Source of the DNA: an uncultured Alistipes sp.
GTDB lineage: Bacteria; Bacteroidota; Bacteroidia; Bacteroidales; Rikenellaceae
NCBI GenBank assembly: GCA_944321965.1
Contig: CALUNH010000004.1
Location: 1 to 64,000 of the forward strand
Reading direction: 5' to 3'
DNA length: 64,000 bases
Of this stretch, positions 8,570-15,412 are shown in pieces (position 1 is the stretch's first letter; every line of letters begins with the position of its first letter). The notes below the pieces were generated by a model, which had not been told where the DNA came from, searched no databases, and worked only from the letters and a program-made list of their open reading frames with translations. Position numbers and translations under genes: made by a program.

Positions 8570-9847
8570 CTATTTGTATTTGTCCTTCCAGAGCCGGGCG
8601 ATGCGTTCGGCAATCTTGGCCTCGGCGGCATTCTGCGTGTCGGGTTCGTAGAACTTCGTCCCGGCGAGCGATTCGGGCAGGAACTCCAGTTCGGCAAAGT
8701 GTCCCTCGTAATCGTGGGCGTACTTGTAGCCGTCGGAGTATCCGGCCTGTTTCATGAGTTTGGTCGGGGCGTTGCGCAGGTGGAGCGGCACGGGACGGTT
8801 CGTCGTGTCGCGCTCCACGAGCGAGAGGGCCTTGCCGATGGCCATGTAGGCCGAATTGCTCTTGGGCGAGGTGGCCAGGTAGATCGTCGCCTCGGCCAGC
8901 GGGATGCGGGCCTCGGGCATCCCGATCTTGTGCACCGTGTCGAAGCAGGCGTTGGCCAGCAGCAGCGCGTTGGGGTTCGCCAGCCCGATGTCCTCCGCCG
9001 CGAGGATCACCAGCCGCCGGGCTATGAACCGCGGCTCCTCGCCTCCGGCCAGCATCCGCGCCAGGTAGTAGACGGCGGCATTGGGGTCGCTGCCCCGCAC
9101 CGACTTGATGAAGGCCGAAATGACGTCGTAATGCTGTTCGCCGTTCTTGTCGTAGAGGGCAATGTTCTCCTGGAGACAATCCTGCACGTATTGGTCGGTG
9201 ATCGTCACCTTCCCGTCGGTGGCTCCGACGAGGATGTCGAGGATGTTGAGCAGTTTGCGGGCATCGCCTCCCGCGAAACGGAACAGCGCTCCGGTCTCCC
9301 GGACCTCGATTTCGCGTTCGCGCAGTTCGAGGTCGGTGCGCAGGGCGCGGTCGAGGAGCGTCTGGAGGTCCTTGTCCTCCAGCGCCTTGAGAATGTAGAC
9401 CTGGCAGCGGCTCAGCAGCGGGGAGATCACCTCGAAGGAGGGGTTTTCGGTCGTGGCGCCGATCAGCGTGACGATCCCCTGCTCGACGGCCCCGAGCAGC
9501 GAATCCTGCTGCGACTTGTTGAAGCGGTGGATTTCGTCGATGAAGAGAAACGGGGGACGCTGGTCGAAGAATCGCTGTTTGCGGGCCGACTCGATCACTT
9601 CGCGGACCTCCTTGACGCCGGAAGTGACGGCCGAAAGGGTGAAGAAGGGCCGTTCGAGTTGCGAGGCGACGATCTTGGCGAGCGTGGTTTTGCCCACGCC
9701 CGGGGGACCCCAGAGGATGAACGAGGGAACGTTTCCCGTTTCGAAGAACTTGCGGAAGACGCCTTTCGGGCCCACGAGGTGTTCCTGTCCGATGTATTCG
9801 TCGAGGTTTTTGGGGCGCAGGCGTTCGGCCAAAGGGGTATTGGACAT
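8570..9847 (-). CDS. rarA: Replication-associated recombination protein A (RarA/MgsA)
   Basis: 425-residue AAA+ ATPase that acts at stalled replication forks. Starts MSNTPLAERLRPKNLDEYIGQ, the family signature; Walker A GPPGVGKT is at 47-54, followed by FLFIDEIHRFNKSQQD (Walker B) and GATTENPSFEV (sensor 1). The C-terminal region carries the RarA tetramerisation domain (VYYLARMLAGGEEPRFIARRL). The start at 9847 is preferred over longer in-frame extensions because the homologous N-terminus begins there and a -7-like TATCTTTA sits just upstream (about 9869-9876). First gene of a two-gene unit with the phosphoesterase. Confidence 0.96.
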   Translation of the reverse strand: MSNTPLAERLRPKNLDEYIGQEHLVGPKGVFRKFFETGNVPSFILWGPPGVGKTTLAKIVASQLERPFFTLSAVTSGVKEVREVIESARKQRFFDQRPPFLFIDEIHRFNKSQQDSLLGAVEQGIVTLIGATTENPSFEVISPLLSRCQVYILKALEDKDLQTLLDRALRTDLELREREIEVRETGALFRFAGGDARKLLNILDILVGATDGKVTITDQYVQDCLQENIALYDKNGEQHYDVISAFIKSVRGSDPNAAVYYLARMLAGGEEPRFIARRLVILAAEDIGLANPNALLLANACFDTVHKIGMPEARIPLAEATIYLATSPKSNSAYMAIGKALSLVERDTTNRPVPLHLRNAPTKLMKQAGYSDGYKYAHDYEGHFAELEFLPESLAGTKFYEPDTQNAAEAKIAERIARLWKDKYK

Positions 9848-9936
9848 GGTTTGGAAGATTTTTACGCCGTAAAGATAGCGAAAATTCCCCTTTTTTAAGG
9901 GCGGGAGCGCAGAACCGGGTCGAAAACTCTTCGCGA

Positions 9937-10028
9937 CACCTTCGCCCATAGAACCCTCCTCTTAGGAGGGGCTTTTTGACGATGCAAAAAGCGCCCGTCT
10001 AAGAGGCGGGTTTTCGTGGGCGATGGTG
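9937..10028. repeat. 92-bp imperfect inverted repeat (MITE/REP-like element)
   Basis: The left arm 9937-9978 and the right arm 9984-10028 are imperfect reverse complements: CACC(T/A)TCGCCCA at the tips, a shared CCTCTTAG block in the middle and GCTTTTTG/CAAAAAGC at the centre. Each arm also folds on itself (CCCTCCT-CTT-AGGAGGG and CCCGTC-TAAGA-GGCGGG), each followed by T residues. No gene ends into it from either side, so a terminator role is not obvious. The architecture resembles a mobile palindromic intergenic element. Confidence 0.6.
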
Positions 10029-10071
10029 GCTTCAAAAGGTTTCCGATCCGGTTCTCCGCTTTGATTATTTT

Positions 10072-10102
10072 TTTGATTCTTCTCCAAAAACCGCTATCTT
10101 TG
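10072..10102 (+). promoter_or_regulatory. Promoter of small RNA
   Basis: TTTG (10072-10075), a 19-base spacer, then TATCTTTG (10095-10102): a full match to the Bacteroidota housekeeping promoter. Transcription would start near 10109. Confidence 0.75.
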
Positions 10103-10108
10103 CCTTGT

Positions 10109-10240
10109 TGGCGGGTGCATCCGCCGCATGACATATTGTTTAACGTAAGCGTTACGTTATTGTTCCGACTAACAGAAACGGCAAAATTCAAACACGAAGG
10201 AACGGTAAATGTAATGCTCGCGCGTTGCGCGGGCTTTTGT
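10109..10240 (+). ncRNA. Probable small RNA of about 130 nt, unassigned family
   Basis: A strong promoter lies just upstream and a rho-independent terminator closes it: GCTCGCGC (10216-10223), loop GTT, GCGCGGGC, then TTTTGTTT. Between these are a GGCGG/CCGCC hairpin (10110-10125), an AACGTAA/TTACGTT hairpin (about 10142-10158) and a GTTCC/GGAAC stem enclosing about 32 bases. No open frame here looks like a protein. It does not match SRP RNA, tmRNA or RNase P by eye. It could also be a terminated leader of the lipoprotein gene at 10305, 60 bases further on. Confidence 0.6.
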
Positions 10241-10242
10241 TT
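10216..10242 (+). terminator. Terminator of small RNA
   Basis: An 8-bp GC-rich stem with a GTT loop followed by TTTTGTTT. Confidence 0.75.
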
Positions 10243-10304
10243 ATCGTCGTGTGGGGTATTGCCGTACCTTGTTAGCCGGTAAGTAACTGACCCGTGCATT
10301 TTTT

Positions 10305-10769
10305 ATGAAAAAACGGCAAATCTTTTTCCCGGTTTGGGGAGCGCTCCTGACGGTGCTGTTTCTGACGGGATGCGACCGGCAACTGCAATTCGATCTGGCT
10401 GAAGAGGAGTTCCTCCGCGTGACCGACCTGCAGGAGGAGCTGCTCGATGAGGTACTCTCCTCCTATGCGGCCCAGGGCCCCGAGAAATTCGATACCTTGA
10501 ATGCCGGTTATCTGCGTGACGGGACCTTTGCCTTGCTCGAATCGCTTGACGAGGAGGCCGGGTGCCAGCTCGACCGCATGGTGCGATTCTGCGACCGACG
10601 GCGGGTGAAACAACTGGTGGAGTGCATGGCGCTGCGGGAGCGGCTGACGCGGCGGCTCAACGATGCTGAAATGCCCTTCATCTACCGGGATTATCCGCCG
10701 CCCTGGGAGACCTCCGAACCCGTTATGCGAGCCCGGCTTCTCCGCCTGCGCCCGGCAAAGGACCGATAA
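10305..10769 (+). CDS. Small hypothetical lipoprotein
   Basis: 154 residues. The N-terminus is a signal peptide with lipobox LTGC (Cys24), so the protein is probably membrane-anchored in the periplasm. The rest is charged and mostly helical, with no cofactor or catalytic motif that I recognise and two cysteines in the middle (GCQ, RFCD). No clear promoter lies between the small-RNA terminator and the start, so it may depend on read-through or on a weak promoter near 10255-10290. Function unknown. Confidence 0.75.
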   Translation: MKKRQIFFPVWGALLTVLFLTGCDRQLQFDLAEEEFLRVTDLQEELLDEVLSSYAAQGPEKFDTLNAGYLRDGTFALLESLDEEAGCQLDRMVRFCDRRRVKQLVECMALRERLTRRLNDAEMPFIYRDYPPPWETSEPVMRARLLRLRPAKDR

Positions 10770-10824
10770 GCCGCTCTTCCGAGGGTTTGCCGGTGCCGGG
10801 AAGGTGATTTTTCGAAAATAATCG

Positions 10825-10832
10825 TATCTTTG
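10825..10832 (+). promoter_or_regulatory. -7 promoter element before CD225-like gene
   Basis: TATCTTTG, consensus -7 element, 31 bases before the ATG at 10864. Confidence 0.6.
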
Positions 10833-10863
10833 TAACCGTTCAATCCCAAATTGTTTCGATCAC

Positions 10864-11205
10864 ATGGAAATTCTCGATCCCCAATCGACTCCCGAGTCGG
10901 CAAATTCCGCTTCGACAGCCTTCGCATCCCAGCCTCAGGAGGTGAAACCCGACAACTTCCTGGCCTGGGCCATCGTCAGCACGATCCTTTGCTGCCTGCC
11001 CTGCGGCATTGTGGCCATCGTCTACGCTTCGCAGGTCGACTCCTACTGGTTCGCGGGCAATCATGAGGCGGCCCGGCGTTCCGCCAGGAATGCCCGGACG
11101 TGGACCTGGGTTTCGGTCGGTGTTGCAGCCTTCTGCTGGGTGGTTTACCTGCTCCTGGTGTTTGTCTTCGCGGCGGCCGTTTCGCTGCCCCTTTTCGACT
11201 TTTGA
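10864..11205 (+). CDS. CD225/dispanin-family membrane protein
   Basis: 113-residue protein with two membrane segments. After a polar, Ser/Pro/Gln-rich N-terminus of about 35 residues comes the CD225/dispanin pattern: NFLAWAIVSTILCCLPCGIVAIVYASQV, a polar loop with the conserved A-x-x-x-S-x-x-A-R spacing, and a second hydrophobic segment. The bacterial members have no settled function; many sit next to DUF2752 or TM2 genes. Here the next gene, a DUF2752 protein, starts on the base after this stop codon, so the pair is almost surely translated together. Confidence 0.85.
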   Translation: MEILDPQSTPESANSASTAFASQPQEVKPDNFLAWAIVSTILCCLPCGIVAIVYASQVDSYWFAGNHEAARRSARNARTWTWVSVGVAAFCWVVYLLLVFVFAAAVSLPLFDF

Positions 11206-11589
11206 TTGACACGCAGGTCGCTTTGGCTCGCCATCCCGATAGCGCTGCTGGGGATGGCGGCCCTTTATTATGCGGTCGATCCGTCGCATAGCGCCTGGCT
11301 GCCGCAATGCCCGTTCCATGCGCTGACGGGCTGGGAGTGCCCGGCCTGCGGCGGACAGCGCGCCCTGCACGCCCTGCTGCACGGACGGCCGGGGGAGGCG
11401 GTGCGGTTCAATCTGTTTCTCGTTGTCTCGGTTCCCTATTTCCTTGCCGTGGCGTGGACGTCGCTCGACCGCGGCCGGGTAGCGGGGCGTCTGCGCCCGA
11501 TCGTGCAGCACCGTTGGGTTGCCTATGCCTATTGCGTGCTGTTCGTCGTCTGGTGGGTGGTGCGCAACCTCCCGGGGGTGAATCCGTGA
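11206..11589 (+). CDS. DUF2752 membrane protein
   Basis: 127 residues starting with TTG immediately after the stop of the CD225-like gene. The DUF2752 signature is clear: CPFHALTGWECPACGGQRALHALLHG, with Cys35, Cys45 and Cys48, followed by two more membrane segments. Function unknown. DUF2752 and CD225/dispanin proteins often occur as pairs in Bacteroidota, which fits a shared membrane role. No ATG is available in the correct position, so the TTG start is inferred from the zero-gap junction and from hydrophobic sequence beginning straight after. Confidence 0.83.
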   Translation: MTRRSLWLAIPIALLGMAALYYAVDPSHSAWLPQCPFHALTGWECPACGGQRALHALLHGRPGEAVRFNLFLVVSVPYFLAVAWTSLDRGRVAGRLRPIVQHRWVAYAYCVLFVVWWVVRNLPGVNP

Positions 11590-11627
11590 ATTCGTGAACC
11601 GCGGATGATCCGACGGCTGACCCGATA

Positions 11628-11660
11628 AAAAAACGGTCCGGAATCTCCGGACCGTTTTTC
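11628..11660. terminator. Bidirectional terminator between DUF2752 gene and aspS
   Basis: AAAAACGGTCCGGA, loop ATC, TCCGGACCGTTTTT: a perfect stem with A run and T run, serving the two convergent genes. Confidence 0.85.
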
Positions 11661-11682
11661 ATGCTGCCGAATGGCCTCGGGG

Positions 11683-13440
11683 CTATGCCTCGGGTTTGCG
11701 CAGGTCGAGGTAGAGCTCGTCCAGCTGAGCCTGGTCGATATAGCCCGGGGCGTCGAGCATCACGTCGCGTCCGGCGTTGTTCTTCGGGAAGGCGATGTAG
11801 TCGCGGATCGACTCCGAGCCGCCGAACAGTGAGCAGAGCCGGTCGAAACCGAAGGCCAGACCTCCGTGAGGGGGTGCTCCGTACTTGAAGGCGTTCATCA
11901 GGAAGCCGAAACGGGCCTGCGCCTCGTCGGGAGTGAATCCCAACAGTTCGAACATCTTCTCCTGGAGTTTCGAGTCGTGGATACGGATCGAACCGCCGCC
12001 GATCTCCGTGCCGTTGCAGACGAAGTCGTAGGCGTTGGCCCGCACGCGCCCGGGGTCGCTGTCGAGGTAGGCGATATCCTCGGGTTTGGGCGAGGTGAAG
12101 GGGTGGTGTACGGCGTAGTAGCGCTGCGTCTCGTCGTCCCACTCGAAGAGCGGGAAATCGACGACCCACAGGGGTGCGAACTTCTTCGGGTCGCGCAGTC
12201 CGAGCTGCTGGGCCACTTCGAGGCGCAGGGCGCAGAGCTGCGTGAGGACCTTGAACTTCCTGCCGCAGAGGATGAAGACCATGTCGCCGGCCTTGGCGCC
12301 GCAGCGCTCGGCCATGGCGCGCACCTCCTCGGGCGAGTAGAACTTGTCGATGGAGGATTTCACGCCGCCTTCGGCTTCCAGGCGGATCCAGATGAGGCCC
12401 TTGGCGCCGATCTGCTGGCGTTTGACGAACTCCGTGAGGGCGTCGATCTGCTTGCGGGTATAGGTTGCGCAGCCCGGAGCGGCGAAACCGGTGATGTACT
12501 CGGCGTCGTCGAAGACCGAGAATCCGTGTCCCTTGGCCAGGTCGGTCAGATCGGAAAACTCCATGCCGAAGCGCAGGTCGGGTTTGTCCGAACCGTACTT
12601 CTCCATGGCCTCGATCCACGGCATCCGGCGCAGCGGCTCGGTGAATTCGATGCCCAGGACGGTTTTGAACATGTGTTTGGCCCAGCGTTCGAAGATTTCG
12701 AGCACGTCCTCCTGCTCGACGAACGACATTTCGCAGTCGATCTGGGTGAATTCCGGCTGGCGGTCGGCGCGCAGGTCCTCGTCGCGGAAGCAGCGCACGA
12801 TCTGGAAATACTTGTCGTATCCGGCGACCATCAGCAGTTGCTTCAGGGTCTGGGGCGACTGGGGCAGGGCGTAGAACTGGTTCGGGGACATGCGGCTCGG
12901 GACCACGAAGTCGCGTGCACCTTCGGGCGTGGAGTTGACCAGATAGGGGGTCTCGATCTCCAGGAATCCCTCGTCGGAAAGGAAACGGCGGATCTCCTGG
13001 GCCATTTTGTGGCGCAGGATCAGGTTCCGCTGCAGGGGCGGGCGGCGCAGGTCGAGGTAGCGGTACTTCATGCGCAGGTCGTCGCCTCCGTCCGAGACCT
13101 CCTCGATGGTGAAGGGCGGGACCTCGGCCTCGTGGAGCACCGTGATGCGGCGTGCCGAGACTTCGATGTCGCCGGTCGCCATCTTGGGGTTCTTCGACTG
13201 GCGTTCGACGACCTCGCCCTCGACCTGGATGACCCATTCGCGGCCGAGGCGTGCGGCGGTTTCGCGGGCTTCGGCCGGGGAGTGCTCCTCGACGACGATC
13301 TGCGTCAGGCCGTAGCGGTCGCGCAGGTCGATGAAGGTCATGGCCCCGAGGTTGCGGACTTTCTGTACCCAACCGGCCAGGGTGACCGTTTCGTGGACAT
13401 TGCAGGCGCGCAGGCACCCGCAAGTATGTGTTCTGTACAT
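11683..13440 (-). CDS. aspS: Aspartyl-tRNA synthetase
   Basis: 585-residue class IIb synthetase of the bacterial type. It has an N-terminal OB-fold anticodon-binding domain (1-110, [26 protein letters not shown]), class II motif 2 ([18 protein letters not shown]), the bacterial GAD insertion in the middle, and motif 3 ([10 protein letters not shown]) near the C-terminus. Length is normal. A -7 element TAACTTTG (13475-13482) lies 35-42 bases upstream of the ATG. Whether it also charges tRNA-Asn cannot be decided from this sequence alone. Confidence 0.98.
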   Translation of the reverse strand: MYRTHTCGCLRACNVHETVTLAGWVQKVRNLGAMTFIDLRDRYGLTQIVVEEHSPAEARETAARLGREWVIQVEGEVVERQSKNPKMATGDIEVSARRITVLHEAEVPPFTIEEVSDGGDDLRMKYRYLDLRRPPLQRNLILRHKMAQEIRRFLSDEGFLEIETPYLVNSTPEGARDFVVPSRMSPNQFYALPQSPQTLKQLLMVAGYDKYFQIVRCFRDEDLRADRQPEFTQIDCEMSFVEQEDVLEIFERWAKHMFKTVLGIEFTEPLRRMPWIEAMEKYGSDKPDLRFGMEFSDLTDLAKGHGFSVFDDAEYITGFAAPGCATYTRKQIDALTEFVKRQQIGAKGLIWIRLEAEGGVKSSIDKFYSPEEVRAMAERCGAKAGDMVFILCGRKFKVLTQLCALRLEVAQQLGLRDPKKFAPLWVVDFPLFEWDDETQRYYAVHHPFTSPKPEDIAYLDSDPGRVRANAYDFVCNGTEIGGGSIRIHDSKLQEKMFELLGFTPDEAQARFGFLMNAFKYGAPPHGGLAFGFDRLCSLFGGSESIRDYIAFPKNNAGRDVMLDAPGYIDQAQLDELYLDLRKPEA

Positions 13441-13474
13441 GGTGTGTGTAAGTTAGTTTGTCCTTAGTAACCCA

Positions 13475-13482
13475 CAAAGTTA
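13475..13482 (-). promoter_or_regulatory. -7 promoter element for aspS
   Basis: TAACTTTG on the minus strand matches TAnnTTTG upstream of aspS. Confidence 0.6.
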
Positions 13483-13665
13483 ATAACTTTTTCCGTAACT
13501 TTTGCTTCTCGGGGGCGCCCGGGCGAAAAATTCGGGAGTCCGGGGCGGCACGGCGGCGGTTCGGCGAGGGCTCAGTGGAGGCACGGCGGAGGTCCGGCGG
13601 GGAATCGGGGCGGCGGAGGATTTGGAAATCCGGGAAAAAATCGCGTTTTTTGCCGAAAAATCGTC

Positions 13666-14112
13666 ATGGAACAGCGGCAAATCGATGAAAAATTCATGCG
13701 CCTCGCACTAAACGAGGCCCGAAAAGCGTTGGATCAGCAGGAGGTGCCCATCGGGGCGGTTGTTGTGGCCGACGGCGCGGTGATCGGCCGGGGGCACAAC
13801 CTCGTGGAGACGCTCTCCGACCCGACGGCCCACGCCGAGATGCAGGCCCTGACGGCCGCGGCCTCGACGCTCGGGGGCAAGTATCTGCAAAAGTGCACGT
13901 TGTACGTCACCGTCGAACCGTGCATCATGTGCGCCGGGGCGATCGGCTGGGCGCAGGTGAGCCGCGTGGTGTGGGGCGCCGACGACCCGAAACGGGGCTA
14001 CCGCCGTTACAGCGAGTCGGTCTTCCATCCGAAAACGACCGTGACGCCGGGGGTGCTTGCCGCGGAATGCGAGACGTTGATGACCTCTTTTTTCGCGGGT
14101 TTGCGGGATTAG
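13666..14112 (+). CDS. tadA: tRNA-specific adenosine deaminase TadA
   Basis: Converts A34 to inosine in the anticodon of tRNA-Arg(ACG). 148 residues; zinc ligands and the proton shuttle are all present: HAE (His56, Glu58) and PCIMC (Cys86, Cys89). The KRGY and SVFHPKTTVTPGVL segments are typical of TadA rather than guanine deaminase. The gene stands alone between aspS (divergent) and the TPR gene. The 225-base gap before it is very GC-rich, with a short direct repeat GGCACGGCGG, and shows no other gene. Confidence 0.95.
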   Translation: MEQRQIDEKFMRLALNEARKALDQQEVPIGAVVVADGAVIGRGHNLVETLSDPTAHAEMQALTAAASTLGGKYLQKCTLYVTVEPCIMCAGAIGWAQVSRVVWGADDPKRGYRRYSESVFHPKTTVTPGVLAAECETLMTSFFAGLRD

Positions 14113-14113
14113 A

Positions 14114-14146
14114 TTTGGCAAAAGTGGATTTTTTTTCGTATTTTTG
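14114..14146 (+). promoter_or_regulatory. Promoter of TPR protein gene
   Basis: TTTG (14114-14117), a 21-base spacer, then TATTTTTG (14139-14146), just after the tadA stop. Confidence 0.7.
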
Positions 14147-14214
14147 TCCCCAACGTATCCCAAGGCGGGGTACGGAACCGGAAAAACTCAACAAATCAAA
14201 GAATAGGAAAAAGC

Positions 14215-15153
14215 ATGAAAAAGATCTTTGTTTCGGCCGTGGCGCTGATGGCTGCTCTCACGCTTTCGGCTCAGGATGTTACGACAATCTTCAACGAAGC
14301 CGGTGCAGCGTTCAACGCCAAGGATTTCGCCGGTGCCGCCGCCAAGTTCGAGCAGGTGATCGACCTGGGTATCGACAACGAAGAGGTGGCCTCGCAGGTG
14401 GCAACCGCCAAGTCGACGCTCCCCAAATGCTACTACTATCTGGGCGGTGCGGCCATCAAGGCTCAGAACTACGACGAGGCGCTGAAGAACTTCACGAAAT
14501 CCGCCGAGCTGGCCGAACTCTACGGCGACATGACGCAGATGTCGAAGTCGAACGGGTGGGTGGCCAAAATCTACCAGATCCAGGGCGGCGATGCCTTCAA
14601 CAACAAGGACTATAAGACCGCAGCGGGCATCTTCGAGAAGGGTTACAAGGCCGACCCCGACAATACGGGCATGGCGCTGAACCTGGCGATGAGCTACTGC
14701 GAGATGGGCGAGTACGAGAAGGGCATGGACATCTACGAGGCCATTGCCGCCAAGACCCACCCGAAATACGCCGAGGACGTAGCCAAGGCCAAGGAGATGA
14801 TGGCCCTCTACACGAACAACAAGGTGGCCGAGATGCAGAGTGCCGGTGATTTCGACGGCATCATCGCGATGGCCGATGCCCAGTTGGAGAAGAACCCGAC
14901 GAGCGCCCTGTTCCAGAATGTGCGTCTCCAGGCCTACTCCGGCAAGAAGGATTATGCCAAGGTGATCGAGCTGGGCGAGGCTGCCGCCGAAGCGCAGGTC
15001 GAGGAGGAGGACAAGAGCCTGATGTACTATCTGCTGGGTGCGGCCTACAACGCCAAGGAGATGAAGCCGCAGGCCATTGCCGCCTTCCAGAAGGTGACGG
15101 CCGGTCCGGCAGCCGAGAATGCCAAGGCTGCCCTTGCCGAACTGCAGAAGTAA
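14215..15153 (+). CDS. Secreted TPR-repeat protein
   Basis: 312 residues with a signal peptide ending LTLSAQ. The mature protein is built of helical TPR-type repeats: AGAAFNAKDFAGAAAKFEQVIDLG, YYYLGGAAIKAQNYDEALKNF and GDAFNNKDYKTAAGIFEKGYK-like units. It is probably periplasmic and works as a protein-interaction scaffold; no partner can be named. Own promoter and terminator make it a single-gene transcript. Codon use and composition (Lys/Ala-rich, few Arg) suggest a highly expressed protein. Confidence 0.85.
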   Translation: MKKIFVSAVALMAALTLSAQDVTTIFNEAGAAFNAKDFAGAAAKFEQVIDLGIDNEEVASQVATAKSTLPKCYYYLGGAAIKAQNYDEALKNFTKSAELAELYGDMTQMSKSNGWVAKIYQIQGGDAFNNKDYKTAAGIFEKGYKADPDNTGMALNLAMSYCEMGEYEKGMDIYEAIAAKTHPKYAEDVAKAKEMMALYTNNKVAEMQSAGDFDGIIAMADAQLEKNPTSALFQNVRLQAYSGKKDYAKVIELGEAAAEAQVEEEDKSLMYYLLGAAYNAKEMKPQAIAAFQKVTAGPAAENAKAALAELQK

Positions 15154-15178
15154 ACGGTCCCGATCAGTCTGAGAAAAA

Positions 15179-15212
15179 CAGCCTCGGCACAATAGCCGAG
15201 GCTGTTTTTTGT
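15179..15212 (+). terminator. Terminator after TPR gene
   Basis: CAGCCTCGGC, loop ACAATA, GCCGAGGCTG, then TTTTTT: a perfect 10-bp stem. Confidence 0.9.
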
Positions 15213-15289
15213 GCCCTCTGAAACGGTCGAACGATACTTTGGTACGATATGTGCGTTTTTTGCGACGGCTCTCTAAAACAGCTGGAATC

Positions 15290-15412
15290 ATGGAAAAACA
15301 GACGTACATACGTCCCGAGATCGAGGTCACGGAGATCTGCATCGAGCGTGGATTCGCGGTCTCGTCGGTGGATGGCGATATCGAGGGTTTCGACCGGGAG
15401 GAGTGGGGATGA
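15290..15412 (+). CDS. 40-residue peptide coupled to fimbrillin gene
   Basis: Short open frame MEKQTYIRPEIEVTEICIE... ending in EEWG. There is no signal peptide or membrane segment. Its TGA stop overlaps the ATG of the fimbrillin-like gene (ATGA), which argues that it is translated and coupled to that gene. Small peptides with a K-x-Y-x-x-P-E-x-E-V opening and an acidic, Trp-containing end are common beside Bacteroidota surface-protein genes, but I know of no assigned function. Could be a regulator of coupling, a small partner, or simply a leader peptide. Confidence 0.6.
   Translation: MEKQTYIRPEIEVTEICIERGFAVSSVDGDIEGFDREEWG

Noticed and set aside
10016-10282. An 88-codon plus-strand frame over the small-RNA locus, and the opposite 134-codon frame at 9895-10299
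   Set aside because: They cross a strong promoter, three hairpins and a terminator; the sequence looks structural, not coding.
15228-15250. Promoter of the fimbrillin unit at GATACTTTGG
   Set aside because: It has AT instead of TA at the key -7 positions and no -33 box; I cannot call it with confidence.
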